Source: Pseudomonas sp. Irchel 3E13
GTDB lineage: Bacteria > Pseudomonadota > Gammaproteobacteria > Pseudomonadales > Pseudomonadaceae
Length of the DNA: 64,000 nucleotides
Direction: 5' to 3'
Assembly (NCBI RefSeq): GCF_900187455.1
Contig: NZ_FYDX01000007.1
Coordinates: 186,001 to 250,000, forward strand
The position numbers and the translations under genes were made by a program. Positions 31,397 to 39,816 of this stretch are shown in pieces; within the stretch, counting starts at the first letter, position 1, and every line of letters starts with the position of its first letter. The notes beneath the pieces are model-generated. The model was not told where the DNA came from. It made no database searches and saw only the letters and a list, made by a program, of their open reading frames with translations.

Positions 31397-32113
31397 GTGA
31401 TCAATTTCAATATCAGCCAGTGGCGCGCTTGGGCGCCGGGCCTTCAAACGGTGGGCGACTGGCAGCAATGGAGCCAGGGCGCCAGCATCGCCGATGACGG
31501 CGAACAAGCACCCGACGTGTCGTTCCTGCCGGCCATGCAGCGCCGTCGCCTCAGCCGCCTGGCACGCATGGCGTTCGCCGTGGGCTGGCCGCTGGCCGAG
31601 GGCCTGGACGACCTGCCGCTGGTCTTCGTCTCCCGCCATGGCGAGACACCCCGCACCTTCGACATCCTCAGCGACCTCGCCAACGGCGAACCACTGTCGC
31701 CCACCCAGTTCAGCCTGTCAGTGCACAACGCCGTGATCGGCCTGTGGTCGATCCTGCGCGGCGAACGCAGCGAGATGAGCGCCATCGCCGCAGCCGACGA
31801 CGGTTTCGAGCAGGGCGTGCTGGAAGCCGCCGGCCTGCTGCACGACGGCGCGCCCGCCGTGCTGCTGATCGTGGCCGAAGAAACACCGCCCGAAGCCTAT
31901 CGCCCGTGGATCACCGATGTGCCGTTCGCCTACGCCGTCGGCCTGCTGCTGACCCCGGGCGACGACTGGAGCCTGTCCCTGGCCCCGCCATCGGGCAGCG
32001 CCGGCGTCGCCGAACCTCACGCCTTGAGCTGGCTGCGCAGCCGGCTCGATGACCAGTCCGCTTTCCAACACTCGCTGAAGGGCCGCACATGGAACTGGCA
32101 ACGCAAGGCCTGA
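31397..32113 (+). CDS. apeC: Ketosynthase-like chain length factor of the aryl polyene pathway
   Basis: A 238-residue protein of the single-domain beta-ketoacyl synthase N-terminal family (ketoacyl-synt_2 type). In characterised aryl polyene pathways such a protein (ApeC) pairs with the ketosynthase ApeO and sets chain length. No TACTSG-type nucleophile loop is present. The SLSVHNAVIGLWSI segment (near residue 105) is typical. The start is GTG at 31397 (MINFNISQWRAWAPG); the longer frame from 31274 lacks a ribosome site and family similarity. It is the first gene of the operon. Confidence 0.85.
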   Translation: MINFNISQWRAWAPGLQTVGDWQQWSQGASIADDGEQAPDVSFLPAMQRRRLSRLARMAFAVGWPLAEGLDDLPLVFVSRHGETPRTFDILSDLANGEPLSPTQFSLSVHNAVIGLWSILRGERSEMSAIAAADDGFEQGVLEAAGLLHDGAPAVLLIVAEETPPEAYRPWITDVPFAYAVGLLLTPGDDWSLSLAPPSGSAGVAEPHALSWLRSRLDDQSAFQHSLKGRTWNWQRKA

Positions 32114-32904
32114 GCCGTCCGAAGGACGCCTACCTCTGGCGCCTCGTCGCCACCGCCATCAGCTTCCTGCTGTTCGGCGTCGGCGGGCTGTGCCTGCGCT
32201 TGCTGGTGTTTCCGCTGCTGGCCTGCCTGCCCGGTGACAGCGTCCGCCACCGGCAACGCGCGCGCCACACCATAAGCTGGCTGTTCTGGCGATTCATCCG
32301 GTTCATGGCCGCCTGCGGCGTGCTCACCTATGAAGTCAGCGGCGCGGAAAAGCTCGGCCGCCCCGGCCAGATGATCATCGCCAACCATCCGTCGCTGATC
32401 GACGTGGTGTTCCTCATCGGCCTGGTGCGCCAGGCCAACTGCGTGGTCAAGCAGAGCCTGTTCCAGAACCCGTGCACCCGCGGCCCGGTGTCCTCGGCGC
32501 AGTACATCAGCAACGACGGCAGCATGGACATGCTCGACGCCGCGGTCGGCGCCCTGCAAAGCGGCCAGACCCTGATCATCTTCCCCGAAGGCACCCGCAC
32601 CGTGCCCGGCGAGGCCCCGGCCTTCCACCGTGGCGCCGCGGCCATCGCCCTGCGCGGTGCGCAATTCATTACCCCGGTCACCATCCGGGTCAGCCCCAGC
32701 ACCCTGACCAAGGCCGAGCCCTGGTACCGGATACCGCCGCGCCGGGTGCACTTCAGCCTGCGCGTCGGCGCCGATATCGCCATCCAGGATTTCGCCAGCC
32801 AAGGCCCGGCACCCCAGGCCTCGCGCAAACTCAACGACCATCTGCACCAGTACTTCATCAAGGAGCTCGCCGAAGATGAGCGATCCAACCCACCTGAACA
32901 ATGA
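32089..32904 (+). CDS. PlsC-like 1-acyl-glycerol-phosphate-type acyltransferase
   Basis: A 271-residue membrane-associated acyltransferase of the lysophospholipid acyltransferase superfamily. Motif I is H100-PSLI-D105 (HX4D) and motif III is FPEGTR (165-170). An N-terminal hydrophobic segment (about 20-48) anchors it. Homologues occur in aryl polyene clusters, where attachment of the polyene to a lipid carrier is the suspected role. It overlaps the preceding gene by 25 bp and the following ACP gene by 29 bp. Confidence 0.87.
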   Translation: MELATQGLSRPKDAYLWRLVATAISFLLFGVGGLCLRLLVFPLLACLPGDSVRHRQRARHTISWLFWRFIRFMAACGVLTYEVSGAEKLGRPGQMIIANHPSLIDVVFLIGLVRQANCVVKQSLFQNPCTRGPVSSAQYISNDGSMDMLDAAVGALQSGQTLIIFPEGTRTVPGEAPAFHRGAAAIALRGAQFITPVTIRVSPSTLTKAEPWYRIPPRRVHFSLRVGADIAIQDFASQGPAPQASRKLNDHLHQYFIKELAEDERSNPPEQ

Positions 32905-33145
32905 CATCAAGCTGTTGATCATCGAGGCCCTCGGCCTGGAAGACATCAGCGCCGCAGACATCGGCGACGACCAGACGCTGTTCGGCGAAGGCCTCGGCCT
33001 GGATTCGGTCGACGCCCTCGAACTGGGCCTGGCCATCCAGAAGCGCTATGGCATCAAGATCGACGCCGACGCCAAGGACACCCGCAACCATTTCACCAGC
33101 GTGGCCAGCCTTGCGGCTTTCGTCACCGCCAAACAGGCAGCCTGA
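32876..33145 (+). CDS. apeE: Acyl carrier protein 1 of the aryl polyene pathway
   Basis: An 89-residue acyl carrier protein with the phosphopantetheine attachment motif LDSVD (Ser44). It carries growing chain or starter as a thioester. The first of two adjacent ACP genes, as in known aryl polyene clusters; it overlaps the acyltransferase gene and lies 9 bp before the second ACP. The assignment as ApeE rather than ApeF is by gene order. Confidence 0.88.
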   Translation: MSDPTHLNNDIKLLIIEALGLEDISAADIGDDQTLFGEGLGLDSVDALELGLAIQKRYGIKIDADAKDTRNHFTSVASLAAFVTAKQAA

Positions 33146-33154
33146 GACCGCACC

Positions 33155-33409
33155 ATGCAAACTCGCGAAGACATCTTCAACATCCTGCGCGACGCGCTGG
33201 TCGAACTGTTCGAACTGGACGCCGCGCGCATCACCCTGGACGCCAACCTGTACCAGGACCTGGAAATCGACAGCATCGACGCCGTCGACCTGATCGACCA
33301 CATCAAGCGCCAGACCGGCAAGAAAATCGCCGCCGAAGAGTTCAAGGCCGTGCGCACCGTCAACGACGTGGTCGAAGCCGTGTACCGCCTGGTCGCCCAG
33401 GAAGCATGA
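33155..33409 (+). CDS. apeF: Acyl carrier protein 2 of the aryl polyene pathway
   Basis: An 84-residue acyl carrier protein with the motif IDSID (Ser40). It differs clearly from ACP 1, so the two probably have separate partners (for example starter loading versus elongation). Its 3' end overlaps the next gene by 4 bp. Confidence 0.88.
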   Translation: MQTREDIFNILRDALVELFELDAARITLDANLYQDLEIDSIDAVDLIDHIKRQTGKKIAAEEFKAVRTVNDVVEAVYRLVAQEA

Positions 33410-33951
33410 AGCGCCTGATCGGCCTCGGGCTGGTCCTGGCCGGTCTGCTTTATCCGTTCGCGGTGCATTTCGGCATGGAGCATTTCGCCCCGTGGCAGTT
33501 CGGCCTGCTGTTGGGCGGACTGTGGCTGGCGCGGGCGCTGACCCAGCCGAACAACCAGGGCGGACGCTGGATGGCCCTGGTGGCGATCGGTTTCTGTGTG
33601 CTGCTGGCGGTGCTGGACGACCCGGCGCTGCTGCGCTGGTACCCGGTGCTGGTCAGCGCGTTCATGCTGGTCCTGTTCGGCCTGAGCCTGAAATTCGGGC
33701 CGCCGATCGTCGAGCGCCTGGCGCGCCTGACCGACCCGCAGCTTCCGGACATCGCCATCCGCTACACCCGCCGGGTGACCTGGGTGTGGAGCGGCTTCTT
33801 CCTGGCCAACGGCCTGGTCGCCGCGGCGCTGACCCTGTGGGCGCCGCTGAGCTGGTGGACCCTGTACAACGGCCTGATCGCCTACGGCTTGATGGGCCTG
33901 CTGTTCGCCATTGAATGGCTGATAAGACAACGTGTGCGAGGACGCTCATGA
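33406..33951 (+). CDS. Small integral membrane protein (COG4648 type) of aryl polyene clusters
   Basis: A 181-residue inner-membrane protein with about five hydrophobic segments and short loops. It resembles the COG4648 membrane proteins that recur next to the ACP and ligase genes of aryl polyene clusters. No catalytic motif is visible. It overlaps both neighbours by 4 bp. A role in membrane assembly of the synthase or in export is only a guess. Confidence 0.75.
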   Translation: MKRLIGLGLVLAGLLYPFAVHFGMEHFAPWQFGLLLGGLWLARALTQPNNQGGRWMALVAIGFCVLLAVLDDPALLRWYPVLVSAFMLVLFGLSLKFGPPIVERLARLTDPQLPDIAIRYTRRVTWVWSGFFLANGLVAAALTLWAPLSWWTLYNGLIAYGLMGLLFAIEWLIRQRVRGRS

Positions 33952-35621
33952 AATGGATCAACCTTGAGCGACTGTTGCTGCCGGCTGACGCCGCGCGGCC
34001 AGTCACCTTCGCCCCGGCGCTGGATCACGCCGACCTGACGGGACACGCCCTGCAACTGGCCGCGGGCCTGCAACGCCGGGGCATTCGCCAGGTCGCCGTG
34101 CACCTTGAAGACGCCGCGCAACTCGCCGTGGCCTTGCTCGGTGCCTGGCGCGCCGGGGTCCGGGTCTTGCTGCCCGCGGACTTGCAGGCGCAGACCCGCC
34201 AACGCTGGGCCGAACAGGTCGACCTGTGGATCAGCGAGCAGGACCACAGCCCGCAATCGCTGTTCGACACCCCGCTGGCGCCGGCCGAACTGGACCTGCG
34301 CGACTGCCATGTCAGCCTGTGCACCTCCGGCTCCAGCGGTGAACCCAAGCGCATCGACAAGCAGCTGCGCCAACTGGCCGCCGAAGTGCGGGTGCTGGAA
34401 GACCTCTGGGGCGCCGACCTCGGCCCGGCCTGCATCATCGGCAGCGTCGCCACCCAGCACATCTACGGTTTGCTGTTCCGCGTGCTCTGGCCGCTGTGCG
34501 CTGGTCGTCCGTTCGTGCGCCGGCAACTGCCGTTCCCCGAAGACCTGCAACGCGCCAGCCGCGAGCACCCGGCGTTCGCCTGGGTCGCCAGCCCGGCGCT
34601 GCTCAAACGCATGGGCGACAACCTCGACTGGCCGGCGCTGAGCCCGGTGCGCCGGGTGTTTTCCTCCGGTGGCGAACTCACCGCCAGCGCCGCGCAGGCC
34701 TTGCAGGAGCGCCTCGGGCAACGGCCGACGGAAATCCTCGGCAGCTCGGAAACCGGCGGTATCGCCTGGCGCCAGGACGACAGCCTGTGGCAGCCGTTCG
34801 CCGGGATCCACCTGAGCCAGAGCGACGAAGGCGCGCTGCGTATCGAGTCGCCCTACCTGCCCGAAGGCCATGTGGAACAGAGCGCCGACGCCGTGTCGTT
34901 CGACGCACGCGGGCACTTCCGCCTGCTTGGCCGGCTGGACCGCATCGTCAAACTGGAAGAAAAACGCATCGCCCTGCCGACCTTGGAACAGGCGTTGCTG
35001 GAACACCCGTGGGTCGAAGACACCCGCCTGGGCATGATCCAGGAACGCCGGGCCTTCCTCGGCGCGCTGGTGCAACTCAGCGCCGCCGGCCTGCACGCCT
35101 TGCGCAACCAAGGCCGGCGCACCGTCACCGAAACCCTGCGTGCGCACCTCGTCCCGCACTGCGAAGCCCTGGCCTTGCCGCGGCGCTGGCGGCTGCTGCG
35201 ACAACTGCCCTACACCGCCCAGGGCAAACTGCCCCAGGCCACGGTCGATGCGCTGTTGCAGGCGCCGCGGCCACACGGGCCGGACGTGCTGTCGCAAGAG
35301 CAGCAGGGCGACGAAACCCACCTGCACCTGGCGATCTCCGGCGACCTGGTGTACTTCAACGGCCATTTCCCGCAGACCCCGGTGCTGCCCGGTGTGGTCC
35401 AGGTCGATTGGGCCATCGCCCTCGGCCAGGCACTGCTGGACCGGCCACGGCACTTCGCCGGGATGGAAGTGCTGAAGTTCCAGCAACTGGTGCGCCCCGG
35501 CGATCGCTTGCTGCTGACCCTGCGTTTCGACGCCGAACGCGGCAAGCTCTACTTCGCCTACAGCAACGCCGGCGCGCCGTGCTCCAGCGGCCGGATCCTG
35601 CTGGAGGCCAGCGATGCATAA
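33948..35621 (+). CDS. apeH: Fusion of aryl-acid AMP ligase and hot-dog dehydratase
   Basis: A 557-residue two-domain protein. The ANL ligase domain (about residues 1-440) has CTSGSSGEPK (125-134), SSETGG (266-271), GRLDRIVKLEEKRI (328-341) and the terminal YTAQGK Lys (427). It should activate the aryl starter acid and load an ACP. The C-terminal domain (about 455-557) is a FabA/FabZ-like hot-dog with the catalytic-type GHFPQTPVLPG (His473), matching the separate dehydratase ApeI of other clusters. The ATG at 33948 overlaps the previous stop and has a GAGGA site; the in-frame start 33 bp upstream is rejected. Confidence 0.88.
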   Translation: MKWINLERLLLPADAARPVTFAPALDHADLTGHALQLAAGLQRRGIRQVAVHLEDAAQLAVALLGAWRAGVRVLLPADLQAQTRQRWAEQVDLWISEQDHSPQSLFDTPLAPAELDLRDCHVSLCTSGSSGEPKRIDKQLRQLAAEVRVLEDLWGADLGPACIIGSVATQHIYGLLFRVLWPLCAGRPFVRRQLPFPEDLQRASREHPAFAWVASPALLKRMGDNLDWPALSPVRRVFSSGGELTASAAQALQERLGQRPTEILGSSETGGIAWRQDDSLWQPFAGIHLSQSDEGALRIESPYLPEGHVEQSADAVSFDARGHFRLLGRLDRIVKLEEKRIALPTLEQALLEHPWVEDTRLGMIQERRAFLGALVQLSAAGLHALRNQGRRTVTETLRAHLVPHCEALALPRRWRLLRQLPYTAQGKLPQATVDALLQAPRPHGPDVLSQEQQGDETHLHLAISGDLVYFNGHFPQTPVLPGVVQVDWAIALGQALLDRPRHFAGMEVLKFQQLVRPGDRLLLTLRFDAERGKLYFAYSNAGAPCSSGRILLEASDA

Positions 35622-36348
35622 GCCCTGCGCGGTGATCCCGGTCTACAACCACGAAGGCGCGGTGCCGGCGGTGGTCGCCGACTTGCGCGCCGCCGGCCTG
35701 CCCTGCGTGCTGGTGGACGACGCCAGCAGCCCGGCCTGCGCCCGCGTGCTGCAACAGCTCGCCGAGCAGGATCAGGTGTTTCTGGTCAGCCTGACCGTCA
35801 ATCAGGGCAAGGGCGGCGCGGTCATGGCCGGCCTGCGTGAAGCGGCGCGGCTGGGCTTCAGCCACGCCCTGCAGGTGGACGCCGACGGCCAGCACGACCT
35901 GGCCGATGTCAGCCACTTTCTCGAACAGTCCCGCGCCCATCCCGAAGCGCTGATCTGTGGCTATCCGCAGTACGACGAAAGCGTGCCGAAAGGCCGCTTG
36001 TACGCGCGCTACCTGACCCACGTGTGGGTGTGGATCAACAGCCTGTCGCTGCGCATTCCCGATTCGATGTGCGGCTTTCGCGTCTACCCGCTGCCGCCGG
36101 TGCTGGCCCTGATCAACGCGGTCAGCCTTGGCCGGCGCATGGACTTCGACCCGGAAATCCTCGTCCGCCTGGTGTGGCGCAACCAGCCGATGCGCTGGTT
36201 GCCGACCAAGGTCCATTACCCGCAAGACGGCCTCTCGCATTTCCGCCTGTTCCACGACAACGCGCTGATCTCGAAAATGCACACCAAGCTGTTCTTCGGC
36301 ATGCTCCTGCGCGCGCCGGTCATTCTCTGGCGGCGGTGGCGGGCATGA
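35614..36348 (+). CDS. Family 2 glycosyltransferase
   Basis: A 244-residue GT-A fold glycosyltransferase of family 2, similar in layout to dolichol-phosphate mannose synthases. It has an N-terminal VIPVYNHEGAV strand and the nucleotide-sugar and metal motif DADGQHD (residues 89-95). No clear C-terminal membrane anchor is seen. It probably adds a sugar to the polyene or its lipid carrier. It overlaps the ligase gene by 8 bp and the next acyltransferase by 4 bp. Confidence 0.87.
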   Translation: MHKPCAVIPVYNHEGAVPAVVADLRAAGLPCVLVDDASSPACARVLQQLAEQDQVFLVSLTVNQGKGGAVMAGLREAARLGFSHALQVDADGQHDLADVSHFLEQSRAHPEALICGYPQYDESVPKGRLYARYLTHVWVWINSLSLRIPDSMCGFRVYPLPPVLALINAVSLGRRMDFDPEILVRLVWRNQPMRWLPTKVHYPQDGLSHFRLFHDNALISKMHTKLFFGMLLRAPVILWRRWRA

Positions 36349-37277
36349 GCGAGCGACACTGGGCCGCCCACGAAGAACGCGGCAGCTTCCTGCTGATGAA
36401 GCTCACCGCCTTCGGCGTCAAGCTGCTGGGCCGGCGGCTGCTCAGCCCGATTCTCTACGGCATCGTCCTGTACTTCTTCCTGTTCGGCCGCCGCGCCCGC
36501 CACAGCGCCTGGCAATACCAGCAGCGCCTGGCGCAGTGGAGCGGCCAGCCAGAACTGCGGCCCAGCCATCGTCGGGTGTTCGGCCAGTTCATGGCCTTCG
36601 CCGATGCCCTGCTGGACAAGCTGGACGTATGGAACGGCCGCCTCGGCCTGGAGCAGATCGAGATCGTCGACCCCGGCAACCTGCGCAGCCAGTTGCGCGC
36701 CGAGCGCGGGCAGATGCTGGTGGGCGCGCACCTGGGCAATCTCGAAGTGTGCCGGGCGCTCGCCGAACTGGGCGAACAGGTGACCATGAACGTGCTGGTT
36801 CACACCAAACACGCCGAGCGCTTCAACCGCCTGCTGGGCGAAGCCGGGGCGACCAACCTGCGGCTGATCCAGGTCAGCGAGCTGGACCCGGCGATCATGC
36901 TGCAATTGAGCCAGCGCCTGGAACGCGGCGAGTGGCTGGCGATTGCCGGCGACCGCGTGCCGCTGCATGGCGGGCGCACCGTCACGGTGGATTTCCTCGG
37001 CCATCCGGCGCCCTTCCCGCAAGGCCCATGGCTGCTGGCCGGCCTGCTCAAATGCCAGACGAACCTGTTCTTCTGCCTGAAGCGCGATGGCCGTTACCAA
37101 GTGATCCTCGAACCCTTCGCCCCGGCCATCGAATGGCGCCGTGGCCAGCGCGATCAAGTGATCGCCGACTGGGCCGGACGCTACGCCGACCGCCTTGGCC
37201 ACTATTGCCTGCAAGCGCCTCGGCAATGGTTCAACTTCTACCCTTTCTGGAAGACCGATGACGATGTATCCGCATGA
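36345..37277 (+). CDS. LpxL/HtrB-type acyltransferase
   Basis: A 310-residue inner-membrane acyltransferase of the lipid A biosynthesis acyltransferase family, with an N-terminal hydrophobic segment (about 35-48) and the catalytic HX4E motif (H129-LGNL-E134). In aryl polyene clusters such proteins are thought to attach the polyene acyl group to a sugar or lipid, analogous to late acylation of lipid A. Start chosen at the ATGA overlap with the glycosyltransferase gene; a longer frame from 36024 is an artefact. It overlaps the ammonia-lyase gene by about 20 bp. Confidence 0.87.
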   Translation: MSERHWAAHEERGSFLLMKLTAFGVKLLGRRLLSPILYGIVLYFFLFGRRARHSAWQYQQRLAQWSGQPELRPSHRRVFGQFMAFADALLDKLDVWNGRLGLEQIEIVDPGNLRSQLRAERGQMLVGAHLGNLEVCRALAELGEQVTMNVLVHTKHAERFNRLLGEAGATNLRLIQVSELDPAIMLQLSQRLERGEWLAIAGDRVPLHGGRTVTVDFLGHPAPFPQGPWLLAGLLKCQTNLFFCLKRDGRYQVILEPFAPAIEWRRGQRDQVIADWAGRYADRLGHYCLQAPRQWFNFYPFWKTDDDVSA

Positions 37278-38802
37278 GCCTGTAACGTTCGGCGAGTCGC
37301 CGCTTTCAATCGAAGACATCCAGGCCGTGAGCCAGCGCCAGGCCGAATCGCGCCTGCAGGCCGACGCCGACTACCGCGCGCGGATCGCCCGTGGTGCGCA
37401 GTTCCTCGACACCCTGCTGGACAAGGAAGGCGTGATCTACGGCGTGACCACCGGCTACGGCGATTCCTGCGTGGTGGCCGTGCCGCTGGAACACGTCGAG
37501 GCGCTGCCACGCCACCTCTACACGTTCCATGGCTGCGGACTGGGCCGCCTGCTGGACGCCCCGGCGACCCGCGCCGTGCTCGCCGCCCGCTTGCAGTCGC
37601 TGTGCCACGGCGTGTCCGGGGTGCGCATCGAACTGCTGGAACGCCTGCAGGCGTTTCTCGCCCACGACATCCTGCCGCTGATCCCGGAAGAAGGCTCGGT
37701 GGGCGCCAGCGGCGACCTGACGCCGCTGTCGTATGTCGCCGCGACGCTCTCCGGCGAGCGCGAAGTGCTGTTCCGCGGCGAGCGCCGCCTGGCCGCGGAC
37801 GTGCACCGCGAGCTGGGCTGGGCGCCGCTGGTGCTGCGCCCGAAAGAAGCCCTGGCGCTGATGAACGGCACCGCGGTGATGACCGGCCTGGCCTGCCAGG
37901 CCTTCGCCCGCGCCGACTACCTGCTCAAACTGGCGACCCGCATCACCGCGCTCAACGTGGTCGCCTTGCAAGGCAACCCGGAGCACTTCGACGAGCGCCT
38001 GTTCGCCGCCAAGCCGCACCCGGGCCAGATGCAAGTGGCCGCCTGGATTCGCCAGGACCTCGCCATCGACGCGCCGACCGCGCCGCTGCACCGCCTGCAA
38101 GACCGCTACTCGCTGCGCTGCGCGCCGCATGTGCTGGGCGTGCTGGCCGACTCGCTGGGCTGGCTGCGCGGCTTCATCGAAACCGAACTGAACAGCGCCA
38201 ACGACAACCCGATCATCGACGCCGAAGCCGAGCGCGTCCTGCACGGCGGGCACTTCTATGGCGGGCACATCGCCTTCGCCATGGACAGCCTGAAAAACCT
38301 GGTGGCCAACGTCGCCGACCTGCTCGACCGTCAGCTCGCCCTGCTGGTGGACGTGCGCTACAACCACGGCCTGCCGAGCAACCTGTCCGGCGCCAGCGCC
38401 GAGCGCGCCATGCTCAACCACGGCTTCAAGGCCGTGCAGATCGGCGCCAGCGCCTGGACCGCCGAGGCGCTGAAAAACACCATGCCGGCCAGCGTGTTCT
38501 CGCGCTCCACCGAGTGCCATAACCAGGACAAGGTGAGCATGGGCACCATCGCCGCCCGCGATGCGCTGCGGGTGCTGGAACTGACCGAACAGGTCGCCGC
38601 CGCCACCCTGCTGGCCGCCAACCAGGGCGTCTGGCTGCGCGGTCGCGAAGCCGATGCCCGCGACCTGCCGCCCGCGCTGGCGGCGATGCACGACCAACTG
38701 CTCGGCGACTTCGCCCCGGTGACCGAGGACCGCGCGCTGGAAAGTGACCTGCGCCTGTGCCTGCAACGCATCGCCGCACAACACTGGAGGCTGCATGCGT
38801 AG
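37258..38802 (+). CDS. Aromatic amino acid ammonia-lyase (HAL/PAL/TAL family)
   Basis: A 514-residue member of the MIO-dependent lyase family. The Ala150-Ser151-Gly152 triad (in GSVGASGDLTPLSYV) forms the MIO electrophile. The catalytic Tyr61 lies in YGVTTGYGDS, and NQDKVSMGTIAARD is conserved. The residues that set substrate choice align as Phe90-His91, unlike the Ser-His of histidine lyases or the His-Leu of the Rhodobacter tyrosine lyase. It likely supplies a cinnamate- or coumarate-type starter to the pigment ligase. No hut genes adjoin it. The ATG at 37264 is an alternative start. Confidence 0.88.
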   Translation: MTMYPHEPVTFGESPLSIEDIQAVSQRQAESRLQADADYRARIARGAQFLDTLLDKEGVIYGVTTGYGDSCVVAVPLEHVEALPRHLYTFHGCGLGRLLDAPATRAVLAARLQSLCHGVSGVRIELLERLQAFLAHDILPLIPEEGSVGASGDLTPLSYVAATLSGEREVLFRGERRLAADVHRELGWAPLVLRPKEALALMNGTAVMTGLACQAFARADYLLKLATRITALNVVALQGNPEHFDERLFAAKPHPGQMQVAAWIRQDLAIDAPTAPLHRLQDRYSLRCAPHVLGVLADSLGWLRGFIETELNSANDNPIIDAEAERVLHGGHFYGGHIAFAMDSLKNLVANVADLLDRQLALLVDVRYNHGLPSNLSGASAERAMLNHGFKAVQIGASAWTAEALKNTMPASVFSRSTECHNQDKVSMGTIAARDALRVLELTEQVAAATLLAANQGVWLRGREADARDLPPALAAMHDQLLGDFAPVTEDRALESDLRLCLQRIAAQHWRLHA

Positions 38803-39220
38803 TCAGGGAGTCCTGCACGTCGACACCGAAGTGCTGGTGCCGTTCTTCGACGTCGACAGCATGCTGGTGGTCTGGCACGGGCATTACGTCAAATACCTGG
38901 AAGTGGCGCGCTGCGCCCTGCTCGACCACCTCGGCCACAACTACCAGCAGATGCTCGCCTCGGGCTACGCCTGGCCGGTGATCGACCTGCAACTGCGCTA
39001 CGTGCGCGGCGCGGTGTTCGGCCAGCGCCTGAACGTGCGCGCCAGCCTGGTGGAGTGGGAAAACCGGCTGAAGATCAACTACCTGATCAGCGACGCCGCC
39101 ACCGGCGAGCGCATGACCCGCGCCAGCTCGGTGCAGGTCGCGGTGCATATCGAAAGCCGCGAGATGCAACTGGCCTCGCCGCAAGTGATGCTCGACGCCG
39201 TGAACAAGGTGCTGTCATGA
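38795..39220 (+). CDS. apeK: Hot-dog thioesterase of the aryl polyene pathway
   Basis: A 141-residue 4HBT-type thioesterase with the core VPFFDVDSMLVVWHGHYVKYLE, where Asp23 (second Asp of DVD) and the WHGHY segment mark the active site (key residues at about 18-40). It may release finished polyene or clear stalled ACPs. It overlaps the lyase gene by 8 bp and the next gene by 4 bp. The start was chosen at MRSQGVLH; the frame is open upstream without a ribosome site. Confidence 0.87.
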   Translation: MRSQGVLHVDTEVLVPFFDVDSMLVVWHGHYVKYLEVARCALLDHLGHNYQQMLASGYAWPVIDLQLRYVRGAVFGQRLNVRASLVEWENRLKINYLISDAATGERMTRASSVQVAVHIESREMQLASPQVMLDAVNKVLS

Positions 39221-39816
39221 AGCCGCTGCTGCGAAGCCTGCTCTGCCTCGGCCTGCTGACCGCCAGTGCGCTGGCCCAGGCGTTCGACCTGAACGACCTG
39301 CGCACGCAATTGAGCGCGCCGGAAGTGATCAAGGGCGAGTTCATCCAGGAAAAACACCTGCGCGCCCTGCCCCAGCCGCTGCTGAGCAAGGGCCGCTTCG
39401 TCCTGGCCCGCGACCACGGCCTGCTGTGGCTGCTGCAGACGCCGCTGCAACAGGATTACCGGCTCAACGCCAAGGGCATCGCCCGCCGCGATGCGTCCGG
39501 CTGGCAAATGCTGCCGACGCGCACCGCCGGCACCGAGCAGAACAAGCTGTTCTTCGCCGTGCTGCAAGGCGACAGCAGCGGCCTGGAGCGGGATTTCGAG
39601 CTGAGCCTGCAAGGCGACGCGCAGCACTGGCAACTGCGGCTGGTGCCGAAGTCGCTGCTGATCAAGCAGATCTTCAACCAGATCGACATCGACGGCGGCC
39701 GCTACGTCGAGCGCATCCAGTTGCAGGAGACTCAGGGCGACAGCACGGTGCTGCGCATGCCCTCGAGCGCCAGCGCCAGCCTGACCGACGCGGAGCGCCA
39801 CGACCTTGTCGACTGA
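39217..39816 (+). CDS. LolA-like outer membrane lipoprotein carrier homologue
   Basis: A 199-residue exported protein with a signal peptide cleaved after ALAQA (about residue 22) and a LolA-like beta-barrel fold (IKGEFIQEKHLRALPQPLLS region). Normal LolA ferries lipoproteins across the periplasm. Copies within aryl polyene clusters probably carry the polyene lipid instead. It comes directly before an MMPL exporter gene, which supports a transport relay. It overlaps the thioesterase gene by 4 bp. Confidence 0.87.
   Translation: MKPLLRSLLCLGLLTASALAQAFDLNDLRTQLSAPEVIKGEFIQEKHLRALPQPLLSKGRFVLARDHGLLWLLQTPLQQDYRLNAKGIARRDASGWQMLPTRTAGTEQNKLFFAVLQGDSSGLERDFELSLQGDAQHWQLRLVPKSLLIKQIFNQIDIDGGRYVERIQLQETQGDSTVLRMPSSASASLTDAERHDLVD

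Noticed and set aside
37258..38802. Calling the ammonia-lyase HutH
   Set aside because: No hut genes are near, it is locked into the pigment operon, and the selectivity pair is not the Ser-His of histidine lyases.
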